Source of the DNA: Anaspis maculata
Lineage: Eukaryota > Arthropoda > Insecta > Coleoptera > Scraptiidae
Assembly (NCBI GenBank): GCA_949128115.1
Contig: OX421966.1
Span: forward strand, 5,456,001-5,520,000
Direction: 5' to 3'
DNA length: 64,000 nucleotides
Shown: positions 36,706-46,649 of the stretch, piece after piece
Layout of the letters: each line of letters begins with the position of its first letter
Numbering within the stretch: position 1 is the first letter of the stretch
The notes under the pieces: generated by a model
What the model was told of the DNA's origin: nothing
Database searches by the model: none
Seen by the model: the letters and a program-made list of their open reading frames with translations, nothing else
Made by a program: the position numbers and the translations under genes

Positions 36706-37543
36706 TATGCCGCCGGCATAGTTCGTCTTCATGGCTTCAAGTTTTAACCAAAAGAGTGTGGATCAAACAACACCTCTACAAAGTGGCACTCCGCCATCAT
36801 AAAACTCAAGGTCCACACCAGTCTTCAGCATCGAGCATCAGGACTATTTTTATTTTCTTGTGTTTTGACGAAGAAGGAGATGACTGACGATGAAATGTGT
36901 GAGGACCTTTCTTGTAAACAATAAAATTTCCAACAATTTCTTCCCGGGAACTTTTTTCTCAAACGCTATTGTTCATGAGATATACGCGAAAAACTGACCC
37001 TCAAGTTCTTCTCGAGGCCACAACGGCCGAAGCTCATACCGGATTCTTGAGGACTTTTACTATGTTGAGCTACATGCTTAACTGAGCTTATATACAAAAA
37101 TCTGGCTAGTTATCATTTTTGTTCGCTATTTGCGATTCAAACAGCTAAAATTCCTGGACTATAATTTTTAATTTTTAATTTACATATTTGACTACCTATT
37201 TTATTATTTTTTGATAGCTTCCTTGTCAAAATAAATCATAAATGGTATATATTTTTGTAATCAGAAAGAAAGGCTTCATCAAATGACGTAATAAAATATA
37301 GGGTGTTGCATTTGAAATAAAAAAGTTACATGTCACACTCTGTATAGGTACCAATTGAAAACTTTTAGACGATCGATTCAAGATCCCTGGGAAAAATCGT
37401 TGATAAAAAGTTTTCAGTTTTTCAAAATATTTCGAAGGGGAATCTCCTAGAGGGGGGGGGTGAATTTTACCGTGAACAGCCTGTACATGAAGTATGTTTT
37501 TCGAAAGCCGCACCAGCCCATAGTTTTTTTCCTATTGGATATA

Positions 37544-38601
37544 TACCGGGTGATCATTCGAAAACTATCCACCTGCAATAACTCCCGATTCCTGGTCAGT
37601 ATTTCTTCGAGCAAAAACAGGTTGATTTTTATATCGAGGGGGACATCTACAACATTGGCAAATTTCTATCCTCCGCCCTTCTTGAAATTTCAAATAACAC
37701 CACCTACCTTGCTATACATCAAATTGAAGAGAATTGAATTCTCTTTCTGAATGGAATATTTTCAAAATTTCCCACCCCACCCCCCTTCACCCTAAAAATT
37801 ATCTGAGTGTCCCACTTCATATTCTGAACCCCTCAATTCTCTTCTGTTTAGTCAGAACTCAGCATCATCCTAAATAGCATTGAAGAAGTGAATTTTTGGT
37901 GAAAAAAATGCTCCCCAAATTCACCCAACTGCTCACCCCCACCTCAACTTTGAAATTTAACAAAGCACCACCTACCTTGTGATACATCAAACTGAAGGGA
38001 ATTGAATTCTTCTTTTGGAAACAATTTTTTTTGAAATTTTCAACAACTTCGCCATTGAATTGGACATTTGGAGTATTTTAGGAGGGAAACTTTTTAAAAT
38101 CCCAAAAAAAATTTGCTCAGGAAGAGAAATCAATTTCCTTCAATTTGATGTATCACAAAGTAGGTATTGTCATTTAAGATTTTTGAGGTGAGAGGGGGGG
38201 GGCGAAGGGGTGAATTTAGGTGGCATTTTTTTCATAGAAAATTTTCTCTTTCTATGCTTAGCAGGATGAAGTTGACTGCACAGCAGAATTGAGAGGTCAG
38301 AAATATTCAATTGGGCATTCAGAGAATTTTAGAAAGGAAGGGTGGGAATAAAAGTTTTATAAATATTTTTTCGGGAAGAGAATTTAATTTTGTTTAATTT
38401 GATGTATCGCAAAACAGATGGTGTCATTTGAAATTTCAAAGTTGGGGTAGGTGGGGGCGAGGGAGCTGAAGATATAAATTCACCAATGCATGTTTTGGAC
38501 GTCCCCCTCGATATAAAAATCGACCTGTTTTTGCTGAAAGACATTTTCACTAGGGATTGGGAGTTATTGCAGGTGAATAGTTTTCAAATGTTCACTCGGT
38601 A
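37544..38601. mobile_element. 1.06 kb foldback with TACCGGGTGA ends
   Basis: Arms share AACTATCCACCTGCAATAAC and TCGAGGGGGAC in inverted orientation. The C-rich arms contain runs such as CCCCACCTCAAC. No coding frame. Confidence 0.65.
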
Positions 38602-39322
38602 GATTTGAAATTGTAATGAGGTATTTAAGAGCATTTTTGCTATTTTTTGCGGTTTTTGATCATGAAGCACCACTAATTTCCAAAAGTAACCGGAAGTGAC
38701 ATCAACTTTCGATTTTGAAATGGAACACACCCTGTACATTTTTTTGTATTCGGATAGAGATTTTTTTATTGACACAGTGGTGGTCTTGAACATTCTCTAC
38801 TCGATTCTCTATGATGAAAACTGACAATATTATAGCGGATTGAATATGATTAAAATATCATTACCAAAGGTGGCCGCGACCACAAATAAAAAACTGAAGT
38901 TAGAGGTATCTTGATTGTTTATGTCAAAAAGCGTTGCCGATATAAATCGACATAAACAATAAACAAAATTCTAACTTCAGATTTTTATTTGTGGTCGCAG
39001 CCACCTTTGGTAATAATAATTACAGTTTAATCGATTTGATAATGAACGATTTCAACCAGCAACGCTTCTTGACATAAACAATGAACAAACTTCCAACTTC
39101 AAATTTTCATTTGTGGTCGCAGCCACCTTTGATAATAATAATTTACTTACATTCAATCCGCTGTAAAATCGTCATTTTACATCACGAAGAACTTTCAAAT
39201 CCATCCCTGTGTCAGTTGATGTCACTTCCGGTTACTTCCGGAAATGAGAGCAGCTTCATGACGTAAAAAATGGTAAAAGTACTCCTAAATACATACCCTA
39301 TAAAAATTTCAAATCTCTATTC
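38600..39322. mobile_element. Foldback with triplicated inner block
   Basis: Outer arms share AGATTTGAAATT and AGTAACCGGAAGTGACATCA in inverted form. Inside, the block TTTGTGGTCGCAGCCACCTTTG-type occurs three times (about 38867, 38985, 39110), once inverted relative to the other two. Confidence 0.55.
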
Positions 39323-40372
39323 CACAGGAAAAAAGTTATAGGCTGGTGCGGTTTTCGAAAAACACACAGTATACTTCTCTGTTTCTGTTTAGTGATCTAC
39401 CCCGAGTAGCTCCGCTGGCAAAACGAAAACGGCATGCTCAAGTAGGATTTTCGGGGATTTTAAGTGAATGGTAGAGGATGAAATTCTGAATCGATTACAA
39501 CTTTAAAATTTCATGAATTATTTTTTTCACCCCAAAACTTATCTTCACTGCACTACTTGGAACCAACAGGAATTGAGAGTTACCTAAACTATTCTGTGCC
39601 TAAACATACAAAAATTTCAATATGGCGGCCAAGGTGGCGGCAGAGCATCATTTGTCCAAAATCGGATGTATTTTGATCAAGTTCACATCGCCTGTAAATT
39701 TCACTCAAATCGGCCCACTTGCAGAGAAATTCAAAATGGCGGATCAAAGATGGCAGCAAAGTGACAAAATCATTGGTCAACTTTATACGGTGGTCACGTA
39801 CGCATTCGATTGGCGTTTGCACCACATCGATATATTTTTTTAGCATTGTGAGTGTGAAATATTTCACTCGAAATATTCCACCTTGAAGTGAAAAATATTG
39901 AAATTTCCGAGGCGAATAAATTTCATTGAAATTTATTTTGAAAAACGCGCGGTTTTCTCTCTCTATGTTGTTGCAATTACCGAATAATTTTACTTCAGAA
40001 TAAAAAAATTAATTTGCGTTATTTCAAGAATTACTTACAGTTTATTTTTGTTTTTATTATTGAAAAAAAATTGAAAAGGACCAAGTAACAATGTTTAAAA
40101 TAATAATCGACAGTCAACAGTAACAGTACCTAATTTCCCATATTTTGAGATAGGTTTCGTCAATAATACATTAAATAAGAATTATTAATCAACTGTTAAC
40201 GGAAATTAATTCAAATTAATACGTACTTACTACTTAGTAGTTTGTATTGTTGGTAGTAATTATGTAAATAGTAAACCTGAGACTTCACATGTTTCACAAA
40301 TGTGAACTTGAAGTACCTACTCAGGTAATTCAATTCTAATTGCTTTTAGATAAAAAAATATTGAATTTAAAG
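39323..40372. other. Intergenic with a dispersed ATGGCGGC-containing repeat
   Basis: 39600-39850 shares AGAAATTCAAAATGGCGGATCAAAGATG with 42725-42775 and is a dispersed repeat. The rest is AT-rich with no recognisable gene. Confidence 0.45.
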
Positions 40373-40918
40373 CGTTAACGTACGAAGGCGCAGAGCGGAC
40401 ATCAGAGTTTTTTTTATGATTTCGAAAAAAAAACACGAAATTATGGGGATAAAGTCAGAATTCCGAGTTTAAAGTCGGAATTCTGAGTTTGAAAGTCAGA
40501 ATTCTGAGTTTAAAGTCGGAATTCTGAGTTTGAAAGTCAGAATTCTGAGTTTAAAGTCGGAATTCCGAGTTTAAAGTCAGAATTCTGAGTTTAAAGTCGG
40601 AATTCTGAGATTAAAGTCGGAATTCTGAGATTAAAGTCGGAATTCTGAGTTTGAAAGTCAGAATTCTGAGTTTAAAGTCGGAATTCTGAGTTTGAAAGTC
40701 AGAATTCTGAGTTTAAAGTCGGAATTCCGAGTTTAAAGTCAGAATTCTGAGTTTAAAGTCGGAATTCCGAGTTTAAAGTCGGAATTCTGAGTTTAAAGTC
40801 GGAATTCTGAGTTTGAAAGTCGGAATTCTGAGTTTCAAACTCGGAATTCTGCGCGCGCACAATTCCGAGTTTCAAAGTCAGAATTCTGCGCGCGCATCGG
40901 CAGGAATCGAGCCGGTTG

Positions 40919-41000
40919 ATTAAATGGCCTCTCCTTAGCGCAATACGAACACTTGGTACAATCGAACCACTCGATGGCGTCGGCGGCGACATGGCTCCAC
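40919..41000 (-). pseudogene. C2H2 finger fragment, left inner arm
   Basis: The minus strand reads AADAIEWFDCTKCSYCAKER, matching the W-F-x-C-x-x-C-S-Y core of the 1.8-3.5 kb gene. It runs into the arm sequence without completing the finger. Confidence 0.6.
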
Positions 41001-41194
41001 CCGAATGAAGTTCCTTTGTGCTTTGAACTCGGCTTCGAACGATGAGCCTCGATAAGAGCATTCGGCGCATTGTACAAAAGCAACAATAACAATAGCATAT
41101 TACATAGGGTTGTGAATAATGCTATAGGTATGCTATTACAGCTGTGTCACGTTATAACGCAAAGGTGGAGGGGGGAGGGGACGGCGCGAAATTA

Positions 41195-41430
41195 TCATTG
41201 TAGGTATCCATGTGTTTGTCTGTAATGTTCGTATAAGTCGAAACGCTTATGGCTCTTGTAGTTGCAGTAGATGCAAGAGAACTGTTCCGGTTCGACAACA
41301 ATGGCATTGTACAGTTCGGCTGCATGAACATTTTTGTAATTCCGTTGGACGTGTTGGTTGAGTTGGAAGAAGAATTCAGTCAGTCCGATGGGAACATTGC
41401 GAACAGTTGGACGTGTCCACAATTTGGGTT
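41195..41430 (-). pseudogene. Zinc-finger gene 5' fragment, frameshifted
   Basis: The minus strand reads QLNQHVQRNYKNVHAAELYN and QFSCIYCNYKSHKRFDLYEH, close to QLDHHVQRNHKNVYAAELYH and QFSCICCDFKTYYQFELYEH near the N-terminus of the intact gene. The first finger (CSQCSHRTD) falls in another frame and hits a stop, so the copy is broken. Confidence 0.7.
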
Positions 41431-41716
41431 GTTAGTAGGTACCTACCTAATCACGTTGGTCGGAATTTGTCAGTGGCACCAAATAGTGCCCCAGCTATGC
41501 GCTTGACAGCCACGATACTGCCAGCCCAACGAAAACATTACTGCGCTGCGCTTCGGGATTTAAAGAGGCGCCGCAGCTATAATAGGTAGCATATAGCATT
41601 TTTCACAACCCTATGTAATAATATGCTATTGCTGCTATTGTACCTACAATGCGCCGAGTGTTCTTATCGAGGCTTATCGTTCAAAGCACAAAGGAATTTC
41701 ATTCAGGTGGAGCCAT

Positions 41717-41866
41717 GTCGCCGCGGACGCCATCGACTGGTTCGATTGTACCAAATGTTCGTATTGCGCGAAGGAGAGGTGTATGAAGAAGCACATGATG
41801 ACGCACGCTACGGACAAAGAATTAACCAGATCGGCTGTGTGGAATGTCCGTATCGTGTTAAGGAAA
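41717..41866 (+). pseudogene. C2H2 finger fragment, right inner arm
   Basis: Reads VAADAIDWFDCTKCSYCAKE then a complete finger end MKKHMMTHATDKE, the same finger and linker style as the intact gene. The next finger has lost its frame, although CVECPYR is visible in another frame at about 41839. Confidence 0.65.
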
Positions 41867-42473
41867 AAAAGGGTTTAGACTCGGGTTTAGAAAAGGCACA
41901 AGTTGTTACATCTCTGGAAGATTTTATTAAATACCTAGCGAGTAAGTAGGTATCGTTAGGGTCGTCAACTTGTCAATCACTATTTAATCAACCGGCTCGA
42001 TTCCTGCCGATGCGCGCGCAGAATTCTGACTTTGAAACTCGGAATTGTGCGCGCGCAGAATTCCGAGTTTGAAACTCAGAATTCCGACTTTCAAACTCAG
42101 AATTCCGACTTTAAACTCAGAATTCCGACTTTAAACTCAGAATTCCGACTTTAAACTCAGAATTCTGACTTTAAACTCAGAATTCTGACTTTCAAACTCA
42201 GAATTCCGACTTTAAACTCAGAATTCCGACTTTAATCTCAGAATTCCGACTTTAAACTCAGAATTCTGACTTTAAACTCGGAATTCCGACTTTAAACTCA
42301 GAATTCTGACTTTCAAACTCAGAATTCCGACTTTAATCTCAGAATTCTGACTTTCAAACTCAGAATTCCGACTTTAAACTCAGAATTCTGACTTTGTCCC
42401 CATAATTTCGTGTTTTTTTTTTTCGAAATCATAAAAAAAACTCTGATGTCCGTTCTGCGCCTTCGTATTAACG

Positions 42474-43593
42474 GGATCAAATTTCACATTTGAAATATAT
42501 TTGAAATATTTCGGAAATATATTTGAAAAATTTCGGAAATATTTCAAAAAAATATATTTCATGAAAAATAACAATGCTATCTCTTTTCATTGAAGCATAA
42601 TTCTTCTAGTTCTATCATTTTGAAACATGTTCAATATGGAGAATACAAGATGGCGGCGGAGCATAATTGTCGAAAATTGGATACATCTTCATGTGGTTTA
42701 CATTGCCTGCAAATTTCATTTCAATCGGATCACTTTTAGAGAAATTCAAAATGGCGGATCAAAGATGAGATGGCGGCAGAATAACAAATACTTTCGACAT
42801 GACTTTTCCACGATTAGACTTCTTTTGTTTCTTTTCTCGCTGCGCTCGGCGCTTAAACTCCCATTCTCCGTCACATGAAGTCTCACTCATACCCCTAATA
42901 CAATAAATATCTATTTTCATCAATAATATTCTCCACAAATAATTATGCGAATGTGACATCGTGACGGATTTTCTTACTGTACGATTTTCCCCGTTATATG
43001 TTTTACAGCACGGTGGAAACTGTGTTCTGGCAGGCACAGCATGGCAATCTAAAAATCTCCACAAAGTATAAGAATGTCGTTTGGAGAACTCGATCCGGTA
43101 TTATTTTAATTGCAAGAATATAAAATACATAGGTATTTACATAGGTATGTAGGTAGGTACCTCGTGAATGTGATTTGAGGTAACTACGTGGTTAACTAGA
43201 GTTCCTACGATATTATCTTCTCCAATCAAAATAAGGCCGTAGGTTAAATTGAAATATTGACAGAATTGATATGAGTATTTCCAGTTATGTGCTCGCCACT
43301 GTACTTATATTTAGAATGTCACATTTAATTGAGGTGAAATCAAACCATTCAAAAAATTAACGAAGAATAATGTCAAAAATCAATTTCCAAACATGAAAAT
43401 TTGATTATTAAACCAGTATAATAACATCGCTATACAATCAGCTGACATCTAGAACATTGAGCAACTGTTTCAGCCTCAATTGTCGAAAATTCTTCTTCTC
43501 CTCTAGGCTTTAATCATCCACCCCTGCTTTCCTGCTTAATGGGTACATAGGTACCTGAACGTTGTGTCTACATTTGGGTGTGCGGAATATACC
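42474..43593. other. Intergenic, dispersed repeat, no gene
   Basis: 42480-42560 is (GAAATATTT)-like low complexity. 42630-42800 is the second copy of the ATGGCGGC-containing repeat of 39.6-39.85 kb. The remainder shows nothing recognisable. Confidence 0.45.
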
Positions 43594-43803
43594 CAGGGCC
43601 GGGCCTGGCCTATTTGCCGCCTGCGTGCCACCGAAAAATTGCCGCCTCCCTCACCGGCAGTGGAGAGCCCACCCAATGCGGGAATGAAAAGAATCTTTCG
43701 AAATTCAACTTTATTATTATATTATCGCCCCCATAACTTGCCGCCTGCCATACCCGCCTGATGCGCGCCGAAACGCACTGCACGCCTGCTAGGCCCGGCC
43801 CTG
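43594..43803. mobile_element. 210 bp hAT-type MITE with 8 bp target duplication
   Basis: Ends CAGGGCCGGGCCT and AGGCCCGGCCCTG. The 8 bp AATATACC is repeated exactly on both sides (43586-43593, 43804-43811), which is the hAT hallmark. GC-rich interior; no transposase. Confidence 0.85.
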
Positions 43804-43811
43804 AATATACC

Positions 43812-44182
43812 TCCCTATCCTCGTCCCTATCCCTATAATAAATCACATCCGCTCGAATCTATTCAAGCCAAGTCGAGAACCATTCCTGTCGGGCCAACAG
43901 TACGACAACACGAAGAGCAGTCCAGTGTCGGCGGTTAGTAAAAAATAGAACTGAACGCGGCGAACGCCGCAACAGCTTATTCTTCAATTTCCTGGGACGA
44001 CGCTGGTCACCCCAAGGTCAGACAAGACAACGTTACAGGCGTTCGTTACAACCACTGATGCTATGAACCAATTTCACTTCCATGTGTGGTTCTGCGTTAG
44101 TTGTGTGTTGTGATCTAGGCGCGAGAATAAAAGTTCCACTTCAAAAACCAAAAGTCAACTTAACATCCTGGACATATGTACT
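43812..44182 (+). other. Possible solo LTR remnant or gene promoter
   Basis: GC-richer block ending in GAATAAAAGTTCC (AATAAA at about 44126) after TTGTGTGTTGTGATC, reminiscent of an LTR 3' part, but no paired ends were found. Nothing else seen. Confidence 0.2.
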
Positions 44183-44551
44183 ATCCACGTTTACCATCAC
44201 GTACATCACTTCAGCGCATACATGAGAACGCATACCTGCAGAGCGCGGTAATTTCAATTTTGACGCATAGAGTGTCACTGTCAATGACACTCAAATAATC
44301 GAATTGTAAACAAACATAACCTCCTAACCATTCAACATTTAATATTGTTCGGATTGAAATGTAACGTGCCGTATATGGCAAAAAGACGCAGAAAAGATTT
44401 AGGTGATACAAAACACAACGAGCTGCAAGGCGATCACCGAAACAAGAGCGTTATTACTTATTACAGTGTTGTCAATTTGTTGTCGTGATATGAGATATGG
44501 CAACGTCCTACTTTCACAGGTATGCGCAGAAGCCTTTCGGGAAACGTGAAT
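44183..44551 (+). mobile_element. TIR element, family A copy 3
   Basis: Same family as 6162-6566. The ATG of the exon-like core is lost (GGATTGAAATG) and about 40 bp around the TGACGTTTCGACA block is deleted. Confidence 0.6.
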
Positions 44552-44606
44552 TGATCAGCGTTTACACCACATAGATATCTTTCTTCCCTGAGGAGTTATC
44601 CGGGGT

Positions 44607-44660
44607 ACGGACGGACGGACGGACGGACGGACGGACGGACGGACGGACGGACGGACGGAC
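44607..44660 (+). repeat. (ACGG)n microsatellite, ~54 bp
   Basis: Thirteen and a half perfect ACGG units. Confidence 0.95.
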
Positions 44661-45575
44661 AAAGTGAAGCTGAAAGCGCCTTCTTCCCATTTTTCGGGAA
44701 AGTGCGCTAGAAAGCAGTAGGTACGTGGTACGTACGTATGTTTAAGATTGATGGTGACTCGGTGAGTTATTCATTTCAAAAAATTACTTGTGGTGTACCT
44801 CAGCGCTCAGTGATGGGTCCGCTTCTTTTTCCTTCTTCACATTGTACATATTTGGGGTAAAAGTAAAGTTGATGGACGTAAAAATGTGTTTCTGAAAATT
44901 CTGCTGAAAATTTTCATATATACTTACCTCTACTACCTCTACCTAGTAAGTAAAGTACCTACTGTGAAAAATGCTGAATATTTAGCATCGTTTAGGCGTC
45001 ATTAGAACTTGCACGGAATCGGATTCAAACAAGGGAAATGTGAACAGAGCTTTCGCCGCAAAATTATTTTGCCTAAAGATTTTCAGGAATCGGTTCATGA
45101 AGCACCGAATGAGCTGCAGAAGTTGTGTGTTCAAGTTTGGCGCCGTTTTTATGGTATATTCCGTTTAGTAATTGGTACCACTGAAGTGTTTTATGTTTCC
45201 AAAACGGGAAGATGAAAGTTGACAACTAAACAAAAGAACGGCGAACTTGCCACCCGTGTTTGCGGCGCAATTTCCACCAAAACATGATAACGGTAGATTT
45301 TCTAGACGCAGAATAAATTCAACTCACCTCAAAATGCCTTGCGTGCAGTGAAAAGTGCCGTAATCACGTTTGAAAACGCAAAACTCCACCTGGCGCATTT
45401 AATAACAGTCACCACTTTGTTATGACAAGCACTGACACTTCAAGCAAAAATCAAAAATCCCTAGATTTGAACTGCGATTTGTTGTTGACGTTTGACATAA
45501 CCTCATTTTTTCCTGTAATCTTGTACCGCGTTTTTTCAGTAGTTGTACTAATTTTTGCAGTTTTTAACAAGAACC
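44661..45575 (+). promoter_or_regulatory. Upstream region of thymidylate kinase
   Basis: No gene seen. The last 300 bp are likely promoter and 5'UTR: GACGTTTGACATAACCTC at about 45488 resembles common insect promoter words. TTTTTCAG and TTTTTGCAG at 45531-45560 could be acceptors of a 5'UTR intron. No TATA box chosen. Confidence 0.35.
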
Positions 45576-46314
45576 ATGAGCGCATACCGAAGAGGAGCCC
45601 TGATAGTCGTCGAGGGTGTCGACAGATCCGGCAAATCGACGCAGTGCAAGAAAATGGTGGAGGCTTTGGAATCGATAGGGATCAAATCGAAACTCTTCAC
45701 GTTTCCGGACAGGACGACGCCCATCGGCAAGCTCATCAACGAATACCTCAAGAATCCCGATTACAAACTGAACGACAAGGCCATCCACTTGCTGTTTTCG
45801 GCCAACCGATGGGAGAAACACGACAAGATGAAGGAACTGCTGGAGGCCGGTTGCACGCTCATCGTGGACCGGTACTCTTACTCCGGAATAGTTTTTTCGT
45901 CAATCAAAGAAGGTCCGACTAAATTATTCTTGTGTCTACAGTGTTTACCGCATCGATAACTCGGGCTTGGTTCCAGGCATGGATTACAACTGGTGCAGGC
46001 AGCCGGAAAATGGGCTGCTCCGGCCCGACCTGGTGTTTCTGCTGACGGCTCCTGCGGAACAGCTGTCGGCGCGTGCCGGCTTCGGCGAGGAACGGTACGA
46101 AAACGTGGAAACGCAACGGAAAGTTTCGGAAATGTTCCACAAGATGGCGGACGAGGAAGACGACTTTATGGTCGTGTCCGCCAAGAATAGCATCGAGGAT
46201 GTCAAGTCGTATCTGGCCCAGGTAGCCTTGCAGAAAATCCAGCGAGTCCGGGAGGAACCTTTGCGTTACCTGAACTTCACCAATTATAATTCCGAGAAAA
46301 ATGGCAAAGTCTGA
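45576..46314 (+). CDS. Thymidylate kinase (dTMP kinase)
   Basis: Phosphorylates dTMP to dTDP with ATP in the dTTP pathway. Coding join 45576..45912,45977..46314 gives 224 aa (human about 212). Visible motifs: P-loop EGVDRSGKST at 13-22, FPDRTTPIGKLI at 43-54 (substrate side), LLFSANRWE at 72-80, the DRY motif at 98-100, QPENGLLRPDLV at 121-132, and the lid GFGEERYEN at 147-155. The 64 nt intron has a weak donor (GTCCGA) and acceptor TTCCAG; splicing gives SIKEGMDYNWC, matching the spacing before the Trp-Cys pair in known animal enzymes, whereas read-through hits a stop. ATG is in good context (AACCATGA). An upstream ATG at 45555 in the same frame adds seven residues and is less likely because it precedes a possible acceptor. 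The tail after 205 is longer than in human. The 3' end converges with a minus-strand exon. Confidence 0.93.
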
Positions 46315-46362
46315 TAATGTAAATAATTCTTCTCGAATAGGCGCGCGAATTTTCATCTCATT

Positions 46363-46368
46363 TTTATT
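46363..46368 (-). terminator. Polyadenylation signal for the minus-strand orphan exon
   Basis: AATAAA on the minus strand, about 76 nt after the stop at 46444. It lies within the likely 3'UTR of thymidylate kinase, so the transcripts would overlap tail to tail. Confidence 0.4.
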
Positions 46369-46443
46369 GATCTGTTTAAATCTACCTCCGCGGTTTAAAG
46401 AAGTCCTAGATATTAAGTTTCAAAATATAAAATAATTATGTAT

Positions 46444-46543
46444 TTAGTCACTCAGTTTCTGTGGTTCACCTTCAGGCTCTTCAGTTTCACGTTTCCTCTT
46501 GCCCTGATTACGTGTCCTTTTCTTCAGTTTATCTTCGCCGACC
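46444..46543 (-). CDS. Orphan terminal exon, lysine/arginine-rich C-terminus
   Basis: 100 nt exon starting after TTACAG and ending in TAA. After one base that completes a split codon it encodes VGEDKLKKRTRNQGK-RKRETEEPEGEPQKLSD. The basic run KRKR looks like a nuclear or nucleolar signal, followed by an acidic tail. Acceptor, open frame, stop and a downstream AATAAA together support a real last exon. The preceding exon must end after the second base of a codon. I found no such exon with confidence in the transposon-rich 46.6-59 kb. Family not recognised. Confidence 0.5.
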
Positions 46544-46649
46544 CTGTAACATTCAAAAAATATTTTAGTTACTGTGTAAAGTCAGCCTTCAATTCAAAAA
46601 TTCATTACTCTCAGGTTTCAGACTTGAACTCAAAATGTCCAATAGTCCA

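Larger units (their letters stand above)
34382..37485. mobile_element. Four-level concentric foldback, 3.1 kb
   Basis: Level 1 ends TACAGGGTGTTCACGATAAA (34382-37485). Level 2 starts TACAGGGTGTGATATG (34521-37344) exactly inside level 1 arms that end in TTGGTACC and GGTACCAA. Level 3 is an inverted repeat, about 34800-37160, with TCAAGAATCCGG and GGCCGTTGTGGCCTCGAG blocks in both arms. At its centre, between GCCGGCGGCA and TATGCCGCCGGC, sit two complete palindromic elements side by side. Each level lies at the symmetry centre of the one outside it. Confidence 0.65.
40373..42473. mobile_element. Foldback with 20 bp EcoRI-site arrays as arms and captured zinc-finger gene pieces
   Basis: 2,101 bp. 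Ends CGTTAA(CG)TACGAAGGCGC and complement. Each arm has a ~75 bp outer part, then about 18-20 copies of a 20-21 bp unit (AAGTCGGAATTCTGAGTTTA) that contains GAATTC (left 40451-40890, right 42020-42400). Inside lie inverted fragments of a C2H2 gene (40919-41100 and 41600-41990) and a central fragment (41195-41430). Arms have diverged; the right inner arm keeps about 190 bp that the left has lost. No transposase. Confidence 0.75.

Noticed and set aside
40451..40860. Regular ~20 bp repeats resembling a CRISPR-like array
   Set aside because: The units are contiguous with no unique spacers, mirrored by an inverted array at 42.0-42.4 kb, and the DNA is eukaryotic.
45913..45941. Shorter 29 nt intron in thymidylate kinase ending at the CTACAG at 45941
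   Set aside because: Too short for splicing, and it leads into a stop in the resulting frame; the 64 nt intron restores the family alignment.
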